DNA of 43,799 nt from Candidatus Omnitrophota bacterium. Its GTDB lineage: Bacteria; Omnitrophota; Gorgyraeia; Zapsychrales; Zapsychraceae. Location of the stretch: the NCBI GenBank assembly GCA_016214285.1, contig JACROV010000083.1, positions 1-43,799 on the forward strand. Direction: 5' to 3'. The position numbers and the translations under genes are program-made. The notes beneath the pieces are model-generated. The model did no database searches and had not been told where the DNA came from. It saw nothing but the letters and a program-made list of their open reading frames with translations. Of this stretch, positions 36,496-43,720 are shown in pieces; the first letter of the stretch is position 1, and each line of letters starts with the position of its first letter.

Positions 36496-36702
36496 CTAAG
36501 GGCGAGTCGGGGTAAACCAGGTACCACGAGCTTTAGCCCGTGGGGCTCCATAACCCCGGTCTTTGACGATCTTCCGGCGGTTGATCTGGTTGACCAGAAA
36601 GGTCCACGTCAATATCCCCATGATAATCATGGCGATGAGGAACAGCGCGTAGGCGATCGGCCGATTGATAAAGCCTCCCGTCATCCGGGTGTATTTCGAC
36701 AT
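36496..36702 (-). CDS. Possible small single-span membrane protein
   Basis: Read from ATG 36702 it is 68 residues. A short polar start (SKYTRMTGGFINR) is followed by one clear membrane helix (IAYALFLIAMIIMGILTW) and a basic tail. The hydrophobic block and normal codon use argue that it is real. The last 15 or so residues run into the hairpin at about 36520-36550, so the native end may have been replaced by repeat. A TATAAC-like box on this strand lies about 55 bases upstream. No family is recognised. Confidence 0.45.
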   Translation of the reverse strand: MSKYTRMTGGFINRPIAYALFLIAMIIMGILTWTFLVNQINRRKIVKDRGYGAPRAKARGTWFTPTRP

Positions 36703-36776
36703 GCCGCCTATCCCGGCGATCAGATTGATATATTTTTGCAAAGGCCTGAAGAGCGTGTTATACTGCCTCCCATAAC

Positions 36777-36942
36777 GGGGAGTAGCGTTAATGAGCACAT
36801 AAGTTGCAGAGCCGACAGGCGAGGTAACTTATAGGTGCGAATTAATCCCGGGGAGTGAAGCGACGAGGGACCTAGATGTGCATAGGCATCTCGCCCTAAA
36901 ACGGGCTCGATGCGAATTGCGGACAGTTAAGTGAGAGCAATT
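36777..36942 (+). ncRNA. Structured region upstream of tRNA-Pro, identity unknown
   Basis: GGGGAGTAGCG at 36778 resembles the opening of yybP-ykoY manganese riboswitches. A long hairpin (ttaat..cataagtt / aactta..attaa, 36788-36845) follows. Further hairpins form at 36872-36893 (agatg..catct), 36893-36908 (gccc..gggc) and 36912-36944 (cgaattgc..gcaattcg). The distal conserved bases of yybP-ykoY are not evident, and no protein gene follows on this strand. A non-coding RNA or repeat array are both possible. Confidence 0.3.
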
Positions 36943-37016
36943 CGGGGAGTAGCGCAGCTGGCTAGCGCACTTGCTTTGGGAGCAAGGGGTCGAGAGTTCA
37001 AATCTCTCCTCCCCGA
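36943..37016 (+). tRNA. tRNA-Pro (anticodon TGG)
   Basis: A full cloverleaf: acceptor cggggag/ctccccg, anticodon stem cttgc/gcaag around loop tttggga with anticodon TGG, and T loop ttcaaat. The discriminator is A at 37016, and CCA is not encoded. It lies 3 bases from the convergent DedA gene's stop. Confidence 0.96.
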
Positions 37017-37019
37017 TTT

Positions 37020-37652
37020 CTACAATATATCCTTTTTGCGGTGGCGCAGGAATTCGATCGCCCCCGGCAGGAACGAAACAATGATAATGCCCAGAATGAC
37101 CAGAGAGAAATTTTTCTTGACAAATTCCAGCGCGCCGAAATAATATCCCGCCAGCGTCAGTAAAAAGACCCACAGCAGCCCTCCCACGACGTTATAAAGA
37201 AGGAACCGTCGGTAGCGCATGGCCCCTGCGCCGGCCAAAAACGGCGCGAAGGTGCGGATGATGGGGACAAAGCGCGCGATGATGATCGTTTTCCCGCCGT
37301 ATTTCTCGAAGAATTTTTCTGTCCGTTCCAGGTATTCCTGTTTCAGAAAGGGTATTTTTTGATGCTGGAAGACCTTGGGCGCCAGCGCGTGGCCGATTCC
37401 ATAATTGGCGCTGTCGCCCAGGACGGCGGCCGCGCTTAGAAGGAAAAGCACTCCCTGGATATCCAGATATCCGACCGCGGACATGGCTCCGACGGCAAAA
37501 AGCAGCGAGTCGCCGGGCAGAAACGGTGTGAAGACCAGGCCCGTCTCGCAAAAAACGATCAAAAACAATACAAGATAGGTCCATGACCCGCAGGTCTGGA
37601 CCAGCGCGTTGAGATGATCGTCTAGGTGGAGGAAAAGATCGATGAAGTTCAT
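37020..37652 (-). CDS. DedA family membrane protein
   Basis: A 210-residue membrane protein with the DedA signature: FCETGLVFTPFLPGDSLLF, GDSANYGIG and the conserved RFVPIIRTFAPFLAGAGAM. DedA/SNARE-associated proteins are flippases for undecaprenyl phosphate or phospholipids. The membrane-reentrant ETG...PGDS loop and the downstream Arg residues are intact. It is last in an apparent minus-strand set after the NSS transporter and its small partner, though a repeat (37672-37712) lies between. Confidence 0.93.
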   Translation of the reverse strand: MNFIDLFLHLDDHLNALVQTCGSWTYLVLFLIVFCETGLVFTPFLPGDSLLFAVGAMSAVGYLDIQGVLFLLSAAAVLGDSANYGIGHALAPKVFQHQKIPFLKQEYLERTEKFFEKYGGKTIIIARFVPIIRTFAPFLAGAGAMRYRRFLLYNVVGGLLWVFLLTLAGYYFGALEFVKKNFSLVILGIIIVSFLPGAIEFLRHRKKDIL

Positions 37653-37671
37653 GGTGTCTCTTTCTTATAAG

Positions 37672-37712
37672 GCACATCGTCGTTCGTACATCGTATTCGA
37701 AGTACGATCTGC
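37672..37712 (+). repeat. Short inverted repeat, TTCGTATTTCGG-like (copy 5)
   Basis: cgttcgtacatcgtattcga is followed by agtacgatctgcg. It fills the gap between the small membrane peptide and the DedA gene and resembles the other TTCGTATTCG repeats. Confidence 0.55.
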
Positions 37713-37717
37713 GGCAT

Positions 37718-37819
37718 CTACACCGTTTTTTTCGTCAAAATCCGTCTAAAGCAGTAAAAAGTCAACCCCGTGATAAATCCCCAGGAAATGATCAGGAACA
37801 GCCAGCCGTCGAGTCTCAT
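37718..37819 (-). CDS. 33-residue membrane peptide, likely small subunit of the NSS transporter
   Basis: Starts at ATG 37819, directly preceded by aaggagatcaaacc, an excellent Shine-Dalgarno. It is 33 residues: MRLDGWLF, one membrane helix with SWGF and TFYCF, then a basic end RRILTKK. It lies immediately downstream of the NSS symporter on the same strand. Small one-helix partners of NSS transporters are known (MetS of the Corynebacterium MetPS methionine importer). The Trp-rich start and single helix fit that idea. The match to MetS is by context and type, not by clear sequence identity. Confidence 0.7.
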   Translation of the reverse strand: MRLDGWLFLIISWGFITGLTFYCFRRILTKKTV

Positions 37820-37843
37820 GGTTTGATCTCCTTCAATGAGCGC

Positions 37844-37880
37844 ATCACTTACGGAAGCACGAATGTGCGACGTAAGTGAT
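37844..37880 (+). repeat. Hairpin repeat, ACTTACG stem
   Basis: atcacttacg and cgtaagtgat form a perfect 10-base stem. The 17-base loop gaagcacgaatgtgcga contains its own gcac/gtgc pair. The stem shares acttacg with the queF hairpin at 29951. Confidence 0.85.
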
Positions 37881-37893
37881 CAGCGCGAATTGG

Positions 37894-37939
37894 ACCCTTG
37901 ACCCTTGACAACTTAATTAAGTTGTCAAGGGTCAAGGGT
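37894..37939 (+). repeat. Perfect 46-base palindrome with no loop
   Basis: The 23 bases acccttgacc...acttaa are followed directly by their exact reverse complement. It contains acccttg twice per arm. It lies about 50 bases past the NSS transporter stop on that gene's 3' side, so it could end or stabilise the transcript. Confidence 0.95.
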
Positions 37940-37950
37940 GAATTCCGGCA

Positions 37951-37983
37951 GCAACTTATGTTCACTGTCGTTCCATAAGTTGC
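37951..37983 (+). repeat. Hairpin repeat, GCAACTTATG stem
   Basis: gcaacttatg and cataagttgc are perfect 10-base arms around ttcactgtcgttc. It ends 5 bases from the NSS transporter stop. A related cataagtt/aacttat hairpin lies at 36798-36832. Confidence 0.9.
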
Positions 37984-37987
37984 GCCG

Positions 37988-39541
37988 TCATTCATATTTG
38001 CGCTTCCAGGCCAGCTTGACCAGGACGATCAAAATGATGAAGATCGCCAGAAGTCCCAGCCGGGTCGCCAGCACGCAGATTTTATTTTCCGGCGCGACAT
38101 TTTCCATCAGGATCATTTTAAGCCAGTCCTGGTAGAACCATGCGCTCAGGATCGTCAAAAGAAAAAGCGGTGTTACGTATTTGATGATGAATTTGTAAAT
38201 TTTAGGGACTTCCATGTCCGCGCCGTGATGGACTTCCGCCCAGGCTTTATCCATGCCAAAGACCCATGAGAAGAGGATCACCTCCACAGTGGCGAATACG
38301 ACCAGGCAGAAGGTCCCTCCCCAGAAATCAAGTTCGTCCACCACGCCATTTTTAAGAAAGAAAATAGCTGGATGGCATAAGACAAAAGCCACTGCCCCAA
38401 AGATCAGTACGGCGCGTTTACGGCTAAGGTTGAATTCATCTTCGAGAAACGCGACCGCGGGCTGAGCGAGTGAAACCGAGGAAGTGATCCCCGCCAAAAA
38501 CAGCAGAAAGAACCAAAAGAATCCCATCAAATGCGGCATAGGCATTTGATTGACCACCAGCGGCATGGTGACAAACCCCAGGTTAAAGACGCCGGACTGG
38601 GCGATCGTTTGGATCTGTGTGGGCCCGAAGAAAATGAACGCGGCCGGTAAAATAATACTGCCGCCCAAAATGACCTCCGCGACTTCGTTGGTGCTCGCCG
38701 CCGTCGTGCCGGAGAGGACCACGTCGTCGCCTTTGTGCAGGTAACTGGCATAGGTGAGGATGACCCCGATGCCGACACTCAACGTAAAGAAGATCTGTCC
38801 CGCGGCCTCCAGCCAGACGCGGGCGGATAAAAGCGCGCTAAAATCCGGATTCCAGACAAAGCCAAGGCCGTTGCTGACGTTCCAGTCCGGACGGGCCGGG
38901 TCCGGCGTGCCCAAAGTCAGGACGCGGACAAACAGGATGACCGCGCAGAAAAAAAGCGCCGGCATGGCCCATTTGCAAAAGCGCTCGATGCCGCCTTTGA
39001 TGCCGTGGTAGATCACGACGGCATTGAGGAAGAACGTGATCAGAAAAAAGAAATACGCCCAACCGAGGCCATGGAAATGCCGGTTTTGTTCCAAGCCCTG
39101 GTAGCCGCTTAAAAAATTTTTCATGCCGGCCTGGTCGGTGAGACCATCATATTTTCCCAAAAGAGCGAAGAAACTGTAGGCGAGCGTCCAGGATTCGATG
39201 TAGGTGTAATAGATGAAAATAACGAGGGGGCCGAAGATGCCGATGACGCCGAAATATTTGATGAAGCGGTTTTTGCGCCAGATGCTGTGGAAGATGCCCG
39301 GCGCGGTGCCGTGGCCGAACCCGCCGCCGTAACGGCCCAGCGTCCATTCGATCCATATTAAGGGAATTCCCAGGAGAAGCAGCGAAACAAGGTAGGGGAT
39401 CATGAACGCCCCGCCGCCGTTGGCCGCCACTTTGGCCGGGAACCTTAAGAAATTCCCGAGCCCGATCGCCGAACCCGCGACCGCCATGATGATCCCCAGC
39501 CGCGAGCCCCATTGCTGCCGGGTTGCCGGTGTTTTGCTCAT
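37988..39541 (-). CDS. Neurotransmitter:sodium symporter (NSS) family transporter
   Basis: 517 residues from ATG 39541, preceded by a gaaggataag ribosome site. It has about 12 membrane helices. The first contains GSAIGLGNFLRFP, the unwound sodium- and substrate-binding segment as in LeuT, and GGGAFMIPYL follows. These transporters import amino acids or similar solutes with sodium. Translating from further upstream (39667) adds a non-conserved extension, so the shorter start is preferred. Downstream are a tiny membrane peptide and a DedA gene. The substrate cannot be told from sequence. Confidence 0.95.
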   Translation of the reverse strand: MSKTPATRQQWGSRLGIIMAVAGSAIGLGNFLRFPAKVAANGGGAFMIPYLVSLLLLGIPLIWIEWTLGRYGGGFGHGTAPGIFHSIWRKNRFIKYFGVIGIFGPLVIFIYYTYIESWTLAYSFFALLGKYDGLTDQAGMKNFLSGYQGLEQNRHFHGLGWAYFFFLITFFLNAVVIYHGIKGGIERFCKWAMPALFFCAVILFVRVLTLGTPDPARPDWNVSNGLGFVWNPDFSALLSARVWLEAAGQIFFTLSVGIGVILTYASYLHKGDDVVLSGTTAASTNEVAEVILGGSIILPAAFIFFGPTQIQTIAQSGVFNLGFVTMPLVVNQMPMPHLMGFFWFFLLFLAGITSSVSLAQPAVAFLEDEFNLSRKRAVLIFGAVAFVLCHPAIFFLKNGVVDELDFWGGTFCLVVFATVEVILFSWVFGMDKAWAEVHHGADMEVPKIYKFIIKYVTPLFLLTILSAWFYQDWLKMILMENVAPENKICVLATRLGLLAIFIILIVLVKLAWKRKYE

Positions 39542-39617
39542 GGCCTTATCCTTCGGTTGCTCATAATTGGCTACATTATACCTTCCCTCGAAAAAAGAGG
39601 GTATGAATAATTTATTT

Positions 39618-39646
39618 TTGTGCGCAGGGTATTTGCTATGTATAAT
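39618..39646 (+). promoter_or_regulatory. Likely promoter of the molybdate transporter gene
   Basis: TTGTGC at 39618-39623 and a perfect TATAAT at 39641-39646, spaced 17 bases. A hairpin repeat lies between it and the gene's start. Confidence 0.65.
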
Positions 39647-39659
39647 ACGGGCGTGTTTA

Positions 39660-39731
39660 TGACCCATTCGACTACGCTCAGGGTCATCCTGAGCAAACGA
39701 CGAATAAAATGAGGAGTGTGTCGAAGGATGA
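39660..39731 (+). repeat. CTCAGG/CCTGAG repeat supplying RBS and start
   Basis: ttcgactacgctcagggtca is followed by tcctgagc and then tcgaaggatga. The last part is the usual end of this widespread repeat type, and here it provides the gaagg ribosome site and the ATG of the downstream gene. Confidence 0.7.
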
Positions 39732-40855
39732 AAAACAGAATCCAGTTTAACCGCAATGAGCTTTCAGGAAGTTTTGGGGATATCGGCACCGATTTTCCGT
39801 TGATCGCGGGAATGATCCTTGCGTCAAACCTTGACGTGGCCAGCGTCTTTGTGATGTTCGGCTTGATGCAAATTCTCACGGGGATCGTTTACGGATTGCC
39901 GATGCCCATGCAGCCGCTCAAAGCCATGGCGGTTTTGGTTATTTCCCAGAACATTCCATCTTCCGTATTGTTCGGCGCGGGATTTGCCATCGGTCTGGTG
40001 ATGCTGGTTTTAAGTTTGAGCGGCGCGCTCAACTGGCTGGCGGTAAAAACCCCGTCGTGTGTGGTGCGCGGGATCCAATTCGGTTTGGGGTTATCCCTAG
40101 CATCGTTGGCGCTTACGAAATATGTCCCGAGTATGGGCAACGATGGTTATGTTCTTGCTTTGATCGGCTTTGTGATCATGGTCGTTTTGCTGGGCAACCG
40201 CCGCTGGCCTCCGGGGATCTTTGTCATCGGCCTGGGGTTGCTTTACGCTATTTTCTTTAAGGTGGATTTGAACAGCCTTTCTTCCGGGATAGGTTTGCGT
40301 TTGCCGCAGTTTTCTTTACCCGGCGCCCGTGATATTCTCGCCGGGTTTTTCCTTCTGGCCCTGCCGCAACTGCCGCTTTCGATATCGAATTCCGTGATCG
40401 CGACCAACAAGACCGTCCACGACCTTTTCCCTGAGCGAAACATATCGGTCAAAAAGATCGGGATGACTTATGCCTTTATCAATCTGGTGGTGCCGTTTTT
40501 CAAAGGGATCCCTGTCTGCCATGGCTGCGGCGGCCTTGCCGGTCATTACGCGCTGGGCGGACGGACGGGGGGGGCGGTGATCATTTATGGATCGGTCCTT
40601 GCCGTCATCGGCCTGATGTTCAGCCAGGCGTTTCATCAGGTTGTCCAATTTTTCCCGCAGCCGATCCTGGGTGTCGTGTTATTTTTTGAAGCCTTGACGC
40701 TGATGCTTTTTATCCGCGATCAGGCGCAAAGCAAACGCGGCACGGCGATAGCTTTGCTCGTTGCCTTGGTGTGCCTGACACTGCCCCAGGGATATGTCGT
40801 TGGGTTGATCATCGGGACAGCTTTGTATTATTCTCCTTACTTCAAGGGCCTTTGA
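39728..40855 (+). CDS. MOT1-like molybdate/sulfate transporter
   Basis: 375 residues from ATG 39728, about 10-12 membrane helices. NELSGSFGDIGTDFPLI at the N-terminus, MPMQPLKAMAV and PVCHGCGGLAGHYALGGRTGG are the marks of the MOT1 molybdate transporter group, which is related to SulP but lacks the STAS domain. The Gln and Gly-rich segments are in place. The GTG at 39716 would add four residues of repeat. No molybdenum-cofactor gene is near, so the substrate is inferred from family only. Confidence 0.88.
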   Translation: MKNRIQFNRNELSGSFGDIGTDFPLIAGMILASNLDVASVFVMFGLMQILTGIVYGLPMPMQPLKAMAVLVISQNIPSSVLFGAGFAIGLVMLVLSLSGALNWLAVKTPSCVVRGIQFGLGLSLASLALTKYVPSMGNDGYVLALIGFVIMVVLLGNRRWPPGIFVIGLGLLYAIFFKVDLNSLSSGIGLRLPQFSLPGARDILAGFFLLALPQLPLSISNSVIATNKTVHDLFPERNISVKKIGMTYAFINLVVPFFKGIPVCHGCGGLAGHYALGGRTGGAVIIYGSVLAVIGLMFSQAFHQVVQFFPQPILGVVLFFEALTLMLFIRDQAQSKRGTAIALLVALVCLTLPQGYVVGLIIGTALYYSPYFKGL

Positions 40856-40889
40856 TTCGGTGACAGATGCTCTTTTATGCATAATAAAT

Positions 40890-41018
40890 GTACCCAATAG
40901 GGTACTATATAAACAAAAATATATAATTATGCACCCTTTCGGGTATACTAAAATCATAATAATCCCCATCGGGTATAATAAACAAAAGTATTAATTGAAA
41001 TTGTACCCGACAGGTGTT
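40890..41018 (+). promoter_or_regulatory. Four ACCC-N4-GGGT operators upstream of hipB
   Basis: GTACCCAATAGGGTAC (40890-40905), CACCCTTTCGGGTA (40932-40945), TCCCCATCGGGT (40963-40974) and TACCCGACAGGTGT (41004-41017) share the pattern ACCC-4-GGGT. Their centres are about 41, 30 and 42 bases apart, close to 4, 3 and 4 helical turns. A perfect TATAAT (40974-40979) overlaps the third site and TATACT the second, so HipB bound here would cover the promoter. Autorepression by HipB is typical; the operator sequence itself is inferred. Confidence 0.75.
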
Positions 41019-41030
41019 ACATTATTACCA

Positions 41031-41288
41031 ATGAATTACCATATTATTAATCTTCAAATTAAAGATTTGCGGAAAAAATTAGGTCTGACGCAAGTTGATT
41101 TTGCGAAACGGGCTGAAATCGGTCTGCGTTTTTTAAGAGAACTTGAGAGGGGAAAAACTACTGTTCGATTGGATAAACTTAATAAAGTTTTAGATTTTTT
41201 GGGATATCACTTGGAATTAAAAAGGAATGAACCTGAAAAGGCATCCGGAACTCTTATCACTAAACTTGGTAAAAGGAAAATAACTTAG
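41031..41288 (+). CDS. hipB: HipB-like antitoxin/regulator
   Basis: An 85-residue Xre-type helix-turn-helix protein (IKDLRKKLGLTQVDFAKRAE ... FLRELERGKTTVRLDKL) with the extended C-terminal tail common in HipB. ATG 41031 is chosen because the longer version from 40995 runs through the fourth operator. It binds DNA and helps repress its own operon. Base composition is clearly AT-rich compared with the flanking genes, as in all three genes of this locus. hipS follows 13 bases later. Confidence 0.88.
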   Translation: MNYHIINLQIKDLRKKLGLTQVDFAKRAEIGLRFLRELERGKTTVRLDKLNKVLDFLGYHLELKRNEPEKASGTLITKLGKRKIT

Positions 41289-41301
41289 GGCAAGAGAACC
41301 T

Positions 41302-41631
41302 ATGAAATCGTTACGACAAGCGCAAGTTTTTTATGGGAATGAATTAGCCGGGTATCTTCAAGAGAGAGAAGACGGTTATATTTTTGAATATGATAAGGAG
41401 TTCTTGAAAAAGGATATTCCTGTTTCAGTATCTTTGCCTCCAAGAGAAGAACCTTATAAGTCTAAAGAATTATTTCCATTCTTTAAAGGTCTTTTGCCCG
41501 AAGGTTGGTATTTAAATATTGTCAGTGCTACCCGGAAAGTCGATAGCAAAGATTCGTTCGGTGTTTTGCTTTCAACGGCGAGTGTAGATACCATCGGTGC
41601 GGTAACGGTGCGAAGCAGAAAGGCGGTATAA
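41302..41631 (+). CDS. hipS: HipS-like protein (HipA N-terminal subdomain on its own)
   Basis: At 109 residues it matches the HipA N1 subdomain: QAQVFYGNELAGYLQ, FSLPPREEP-type segment (SVSLPPREEPY), FPFFKGLLPEGW and DTIGAVTV. It stops cleanly before the kinase part. In the HipBST systems of E. coli O127 and Legionella this piece is a separate antitoxin that blocks the HipT kinase. The gene order B-S-T here is the same. Splitting by mutation of a normal hipA is the alternative, but the 8-base gap and new start favour a true three-part system. Confidence 0.85.
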   Translation: MKSLRQAQVFYGNELAGYLQEREDGYIFEYDKEFLKKDIPVSVSLPPREEPYKSKELFPFFKGLLPEGWYLNIVSATRKVDSKDSFGVLLSTASVDTIGAVTVRSRKAV

Positions 41632-41639
41632 CTTTAGAA

Positions 41640-42503
41640 ATGAGTGATAAATTTATAAAAAATATGTTCAATGCTTCTGAATTGCCAATTATAGATTTTG
41701 GCTTGGAAGATATGTCCCAAAAAGCGCAGAAATTAACCGGGAAACTATCCATTTCTGGAGTCCAGCCAAAATTACCGATGAAACTGGATAAAAAAAGGAA
41801 TTCCTTAATTCCTGTTGCTGACGGCGGGGAGTATATCTTAAAACCACAAAATGCCGCTTTTCCCAATATTCCAGAAAATGAACAGTGTTGCATGGATCTG
41901 GCGGAAGAATTTGAGATAGATGTCCCCCCCCATTGCTTGCTTTCTTTAAAGGATGGCAGTTTGGCATATATCGTCAAAAGATTTGACCGAGAGTCAGGCG
42001 TGAAAATACATCAAGAGGATTTCTCTCAAATACTGGAAGTCGAAGACAAATATAAAGGTTCTGTTGAGCAAATCGGACGTAAATTAAAAGAAATATCAAC
42101 AGCGCCAGGGTATGATGCGCAGTTATTTTTTGAAAGAGCCGTCTTTAACTTCATTATTGGGAACGGAGATGCGCATCTAAAGAATTATTCAATCACATAC
42201 AAGGATAAGGAAACTATCCGACTGACTCCTGCTTATGATATTGTTTGCTCAAAATTAGTGATCCCGGATGAAGCAGATTCCGCTTTAACAATTAATGGTA
42301 AGAATAATAAACTGAAGAAAGAGGATTTTGATAAATTTGCGGAATATTTGAATATTCCACCTAAAATCCGATATGAAAAATTTGGGAAGAGTCTGAATTT
42401 GATGGAAGCAGTCATTAAGGGTTCCAGGATTAAGAACGAGAGCCAGAAAAAATTTATTGATATTATAAAAACGCGTTTATTACGTCTGGAATTACCTGCC
42501 TGA
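41640..42503 (+). CDS. hipT: HipT-like serine/threonine kinase toxin
   Basis: 287 residues with the HipA kinase core: SISGVQPKL at 37-45 (Gly-rich loop, with Ser 37 and Ser 39 as in the HipT autophosphorylation motif), ILKPQ, VKRFDR, the catalytic NGDAHLKN (Asp 177) and the metal Asp of PAYD (Asp 200). HipT-type kinases phosphorylate and inactivate an aminoacyl-tRNA synthetase (tryptophanyl in E. coli O127), stopping translation. All key residues appear intact. tRNA-Arg lies 100 bases downstream, a typical neighbour for a mobile island. Confidence 0.9.
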   Translation: MSDKFIKNMFNASELPIIDFGLEDMSQKAQKLTGKLSISGVQPKLPMKLDKKRNSLIPVADGGEYILKPQNAAFPNIPENEQCCMDLAEEFEIDVPPHCLLSLKDGSLAYIVKRFDRESGVKIHQEDFSQILEVEDKYKGSVEQIGRKLKEISTAPGYDAQLFFERAVFNFIIGNGDAHLKNYSITYKDKETIRLTPAYDIVCSKLVIPDEADSALTINGKNNKLKKEDFDKFAEYLNIPPKIRYEKFGKSLNLMEAVIKGSRIKNESQKKFIDIIKTRLLRLELPA

Positions 42504-42602
42504 AAGATAAAGAGATAAGTAGAATTCCAAACGTGATACAATGATCGCCCTGTTATTTGCTGGAATTCTTTACATTGATTTGATGAATTTTGAAATATTT
42601 TT

Positions 42603-42677
42603 GTCCCTGTAGCTCAGACTGGATAGAGCATTTGCCTTCTAAGCAAAGGGTCGGCCGTTCGACTCGGCCCAGGGACG
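42603..42677 (+). tRNA. tRNA-Arg (anticodon TCT)
   Basis: Acceptor gtccctg/cagggac, D stem gctc/gagc, anticodon stem tttgc/gcaaa around cttctaa (anticodon TCT), T stem ggccg/cggcc. CCA is not encoded. The gene lies between the hip island and an AsmA-like gene and may be the island's target site. Confidence 0.96.
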
Positions 42678-42686
42678 TTTTAATTT

Positions 42687-43505
42687 ATGAATACACTCAA
42701 GAAAATTTTTATCGGCTGTGTCATTATCGTTGTTCTGGCCGCGGTGGCGGCCTCGATCTACGTCAAGCTCTACGGCAAGGCGTTGCTGGAAGCGGAGCTT
42801 AGCCGGTCGTTGCAAAAGCAGGTGCGGCTTGAGACGATCGCGTATCAGTTCCCCTTTGGCGTGCGCGCGGGCAACGTGCGTATCGACCCGGATTTCTCGG
42901 CTGGCGAGGTCCTGGCGCAATTCGCCCCGTCGTCTTTATGGGCCGAGCCGCGGCGCGTGACGCGCGTGGTTGTCAACGGTGGCGTGTACAGCTACATCGG
43001 CCGCGGGGAAAATCCGATGCGGTTTCGCGTCGAGGATATCCACCTCGCGGCGGGTGAACTTTTGATTCCCTTGTCGCCGGTCCATACGAATTTCAAGTTC
43101 GATGGTCACTTGGCCCAGGAGCGGAATCCTTTAAGCGGAAGCCGCGTCGAGTCCTCCGGCTGGGTGGATTGGGTGAAGAAAGATATGGAAGGGACATTGC
43201 GGGTCGTTGACCCGAGCGGACACGCCGGATTGACCGCCCAGGCGGTCTCTAGAAATAATGACATGACCGTGACCGGTGACCTGAAGATGACCAGCCTGCC
43301 TGCCGTGACGCGGTCCACGGACGCGGCGGCTATCAATGAATTGATCTCCGGGGTGCTTTCCGCCGCCGGTGTCGAGATCGGCGCCAGATTTTCGTTCAAG
43401 ACAAAAATGGACGACCTGCAGATCAGTAATATCGCTTTTTCGGGCAAGGTCATCGCGGGCGGGGGCTTTGAGAAAATGTTTTCCGGGGAACCGGCGGCGG
43501 AATAA
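42687..43505 (+). CDS. AsmA-like envelope protein (small)
   Basis: 272 residues with an N-terminal anchor (VIIVVLAAVAASIYVKLYG) and beta-rich sequence after it. VRAGNVRIDPDFSAGEVLAQ, VNGGVYSY and the C-terminal DLQISNIAFSGKVIAGGGF resemble AsmA/DUF748-type proteins. It is much shorter than the AsmA-like protein at 31459-34644. Such proteins are thought to act in lipid transport or outer-membrane upkeep. It starts 9 bases after the tRNA-Arg gene. Family assignment is by pattern, so moderate. Confidence 0.7.
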   Translation: MNTLKKIFIGCVIIVVLAAVAASIYVKLYGKALLEAELSRSLQKQVRLETIAYQFPFGVRAGNVRIDPDFSAGEVLAQFAPSSLWAEPRRVTRVVVNGGVYSYIGRGENPMRFRVEDIHLAAGELLIPLSPVHTNFKFDGHLAQERNPLSGSRVESSGWVDWVKKDMEGTLRVVDPSGHAGLTAQAVSRNNDMTVTGDLKMTSLPAVTRSTDAAAINELISGVLSAAGVEIGARFSFKTKMDDLQISNIAFSGKVIAGGGFEKMFSGEPAAE

Positions 43506-43720
43506 GCGTTTGTCGTCCGGGGGCTTTGTGGTAGAATCTTTCAATCAAATATCCAAGATACAAGAGACAATCAGCAAACAATAGTCAAATAATAACCAAT
43601 TTATTTTAAGATTTTTTGTAGCCATTTGTTTATTGGAATTTATTTGGTTATTGTTTCTTCTCGACTTTAGACATTTTTCACGGTTAAAGATAGCCCAGCT
43701 AAACGAAACCCACGAGGGAA
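43506..43720 (+). repeat. Inverted repeat in AT-rich sequence
   Basis: No gene is seen. aaacaatagtcaaataataa at about 43577 and its partner in ttatttggttattgtttc at about 43640 form imperfect arms. This is a further repeat type, resembling the centre of the 26600 copy. Confidence 0.55.

Noticed and set aside
36777-36860. yybP-ykoY manganese riboswitch
   Set aside because: Only the opening GGGGAGTAGC matches. The later conserved bases are not found, and the next plus-strand gene is a tRNA; kept only as an unknown structured region.
41302-42503. Broken hipA pseudogene
   Set aside because: The split falls at the known HipS/HipT boundary, both parts have their own starts, and kinase residues are intact.
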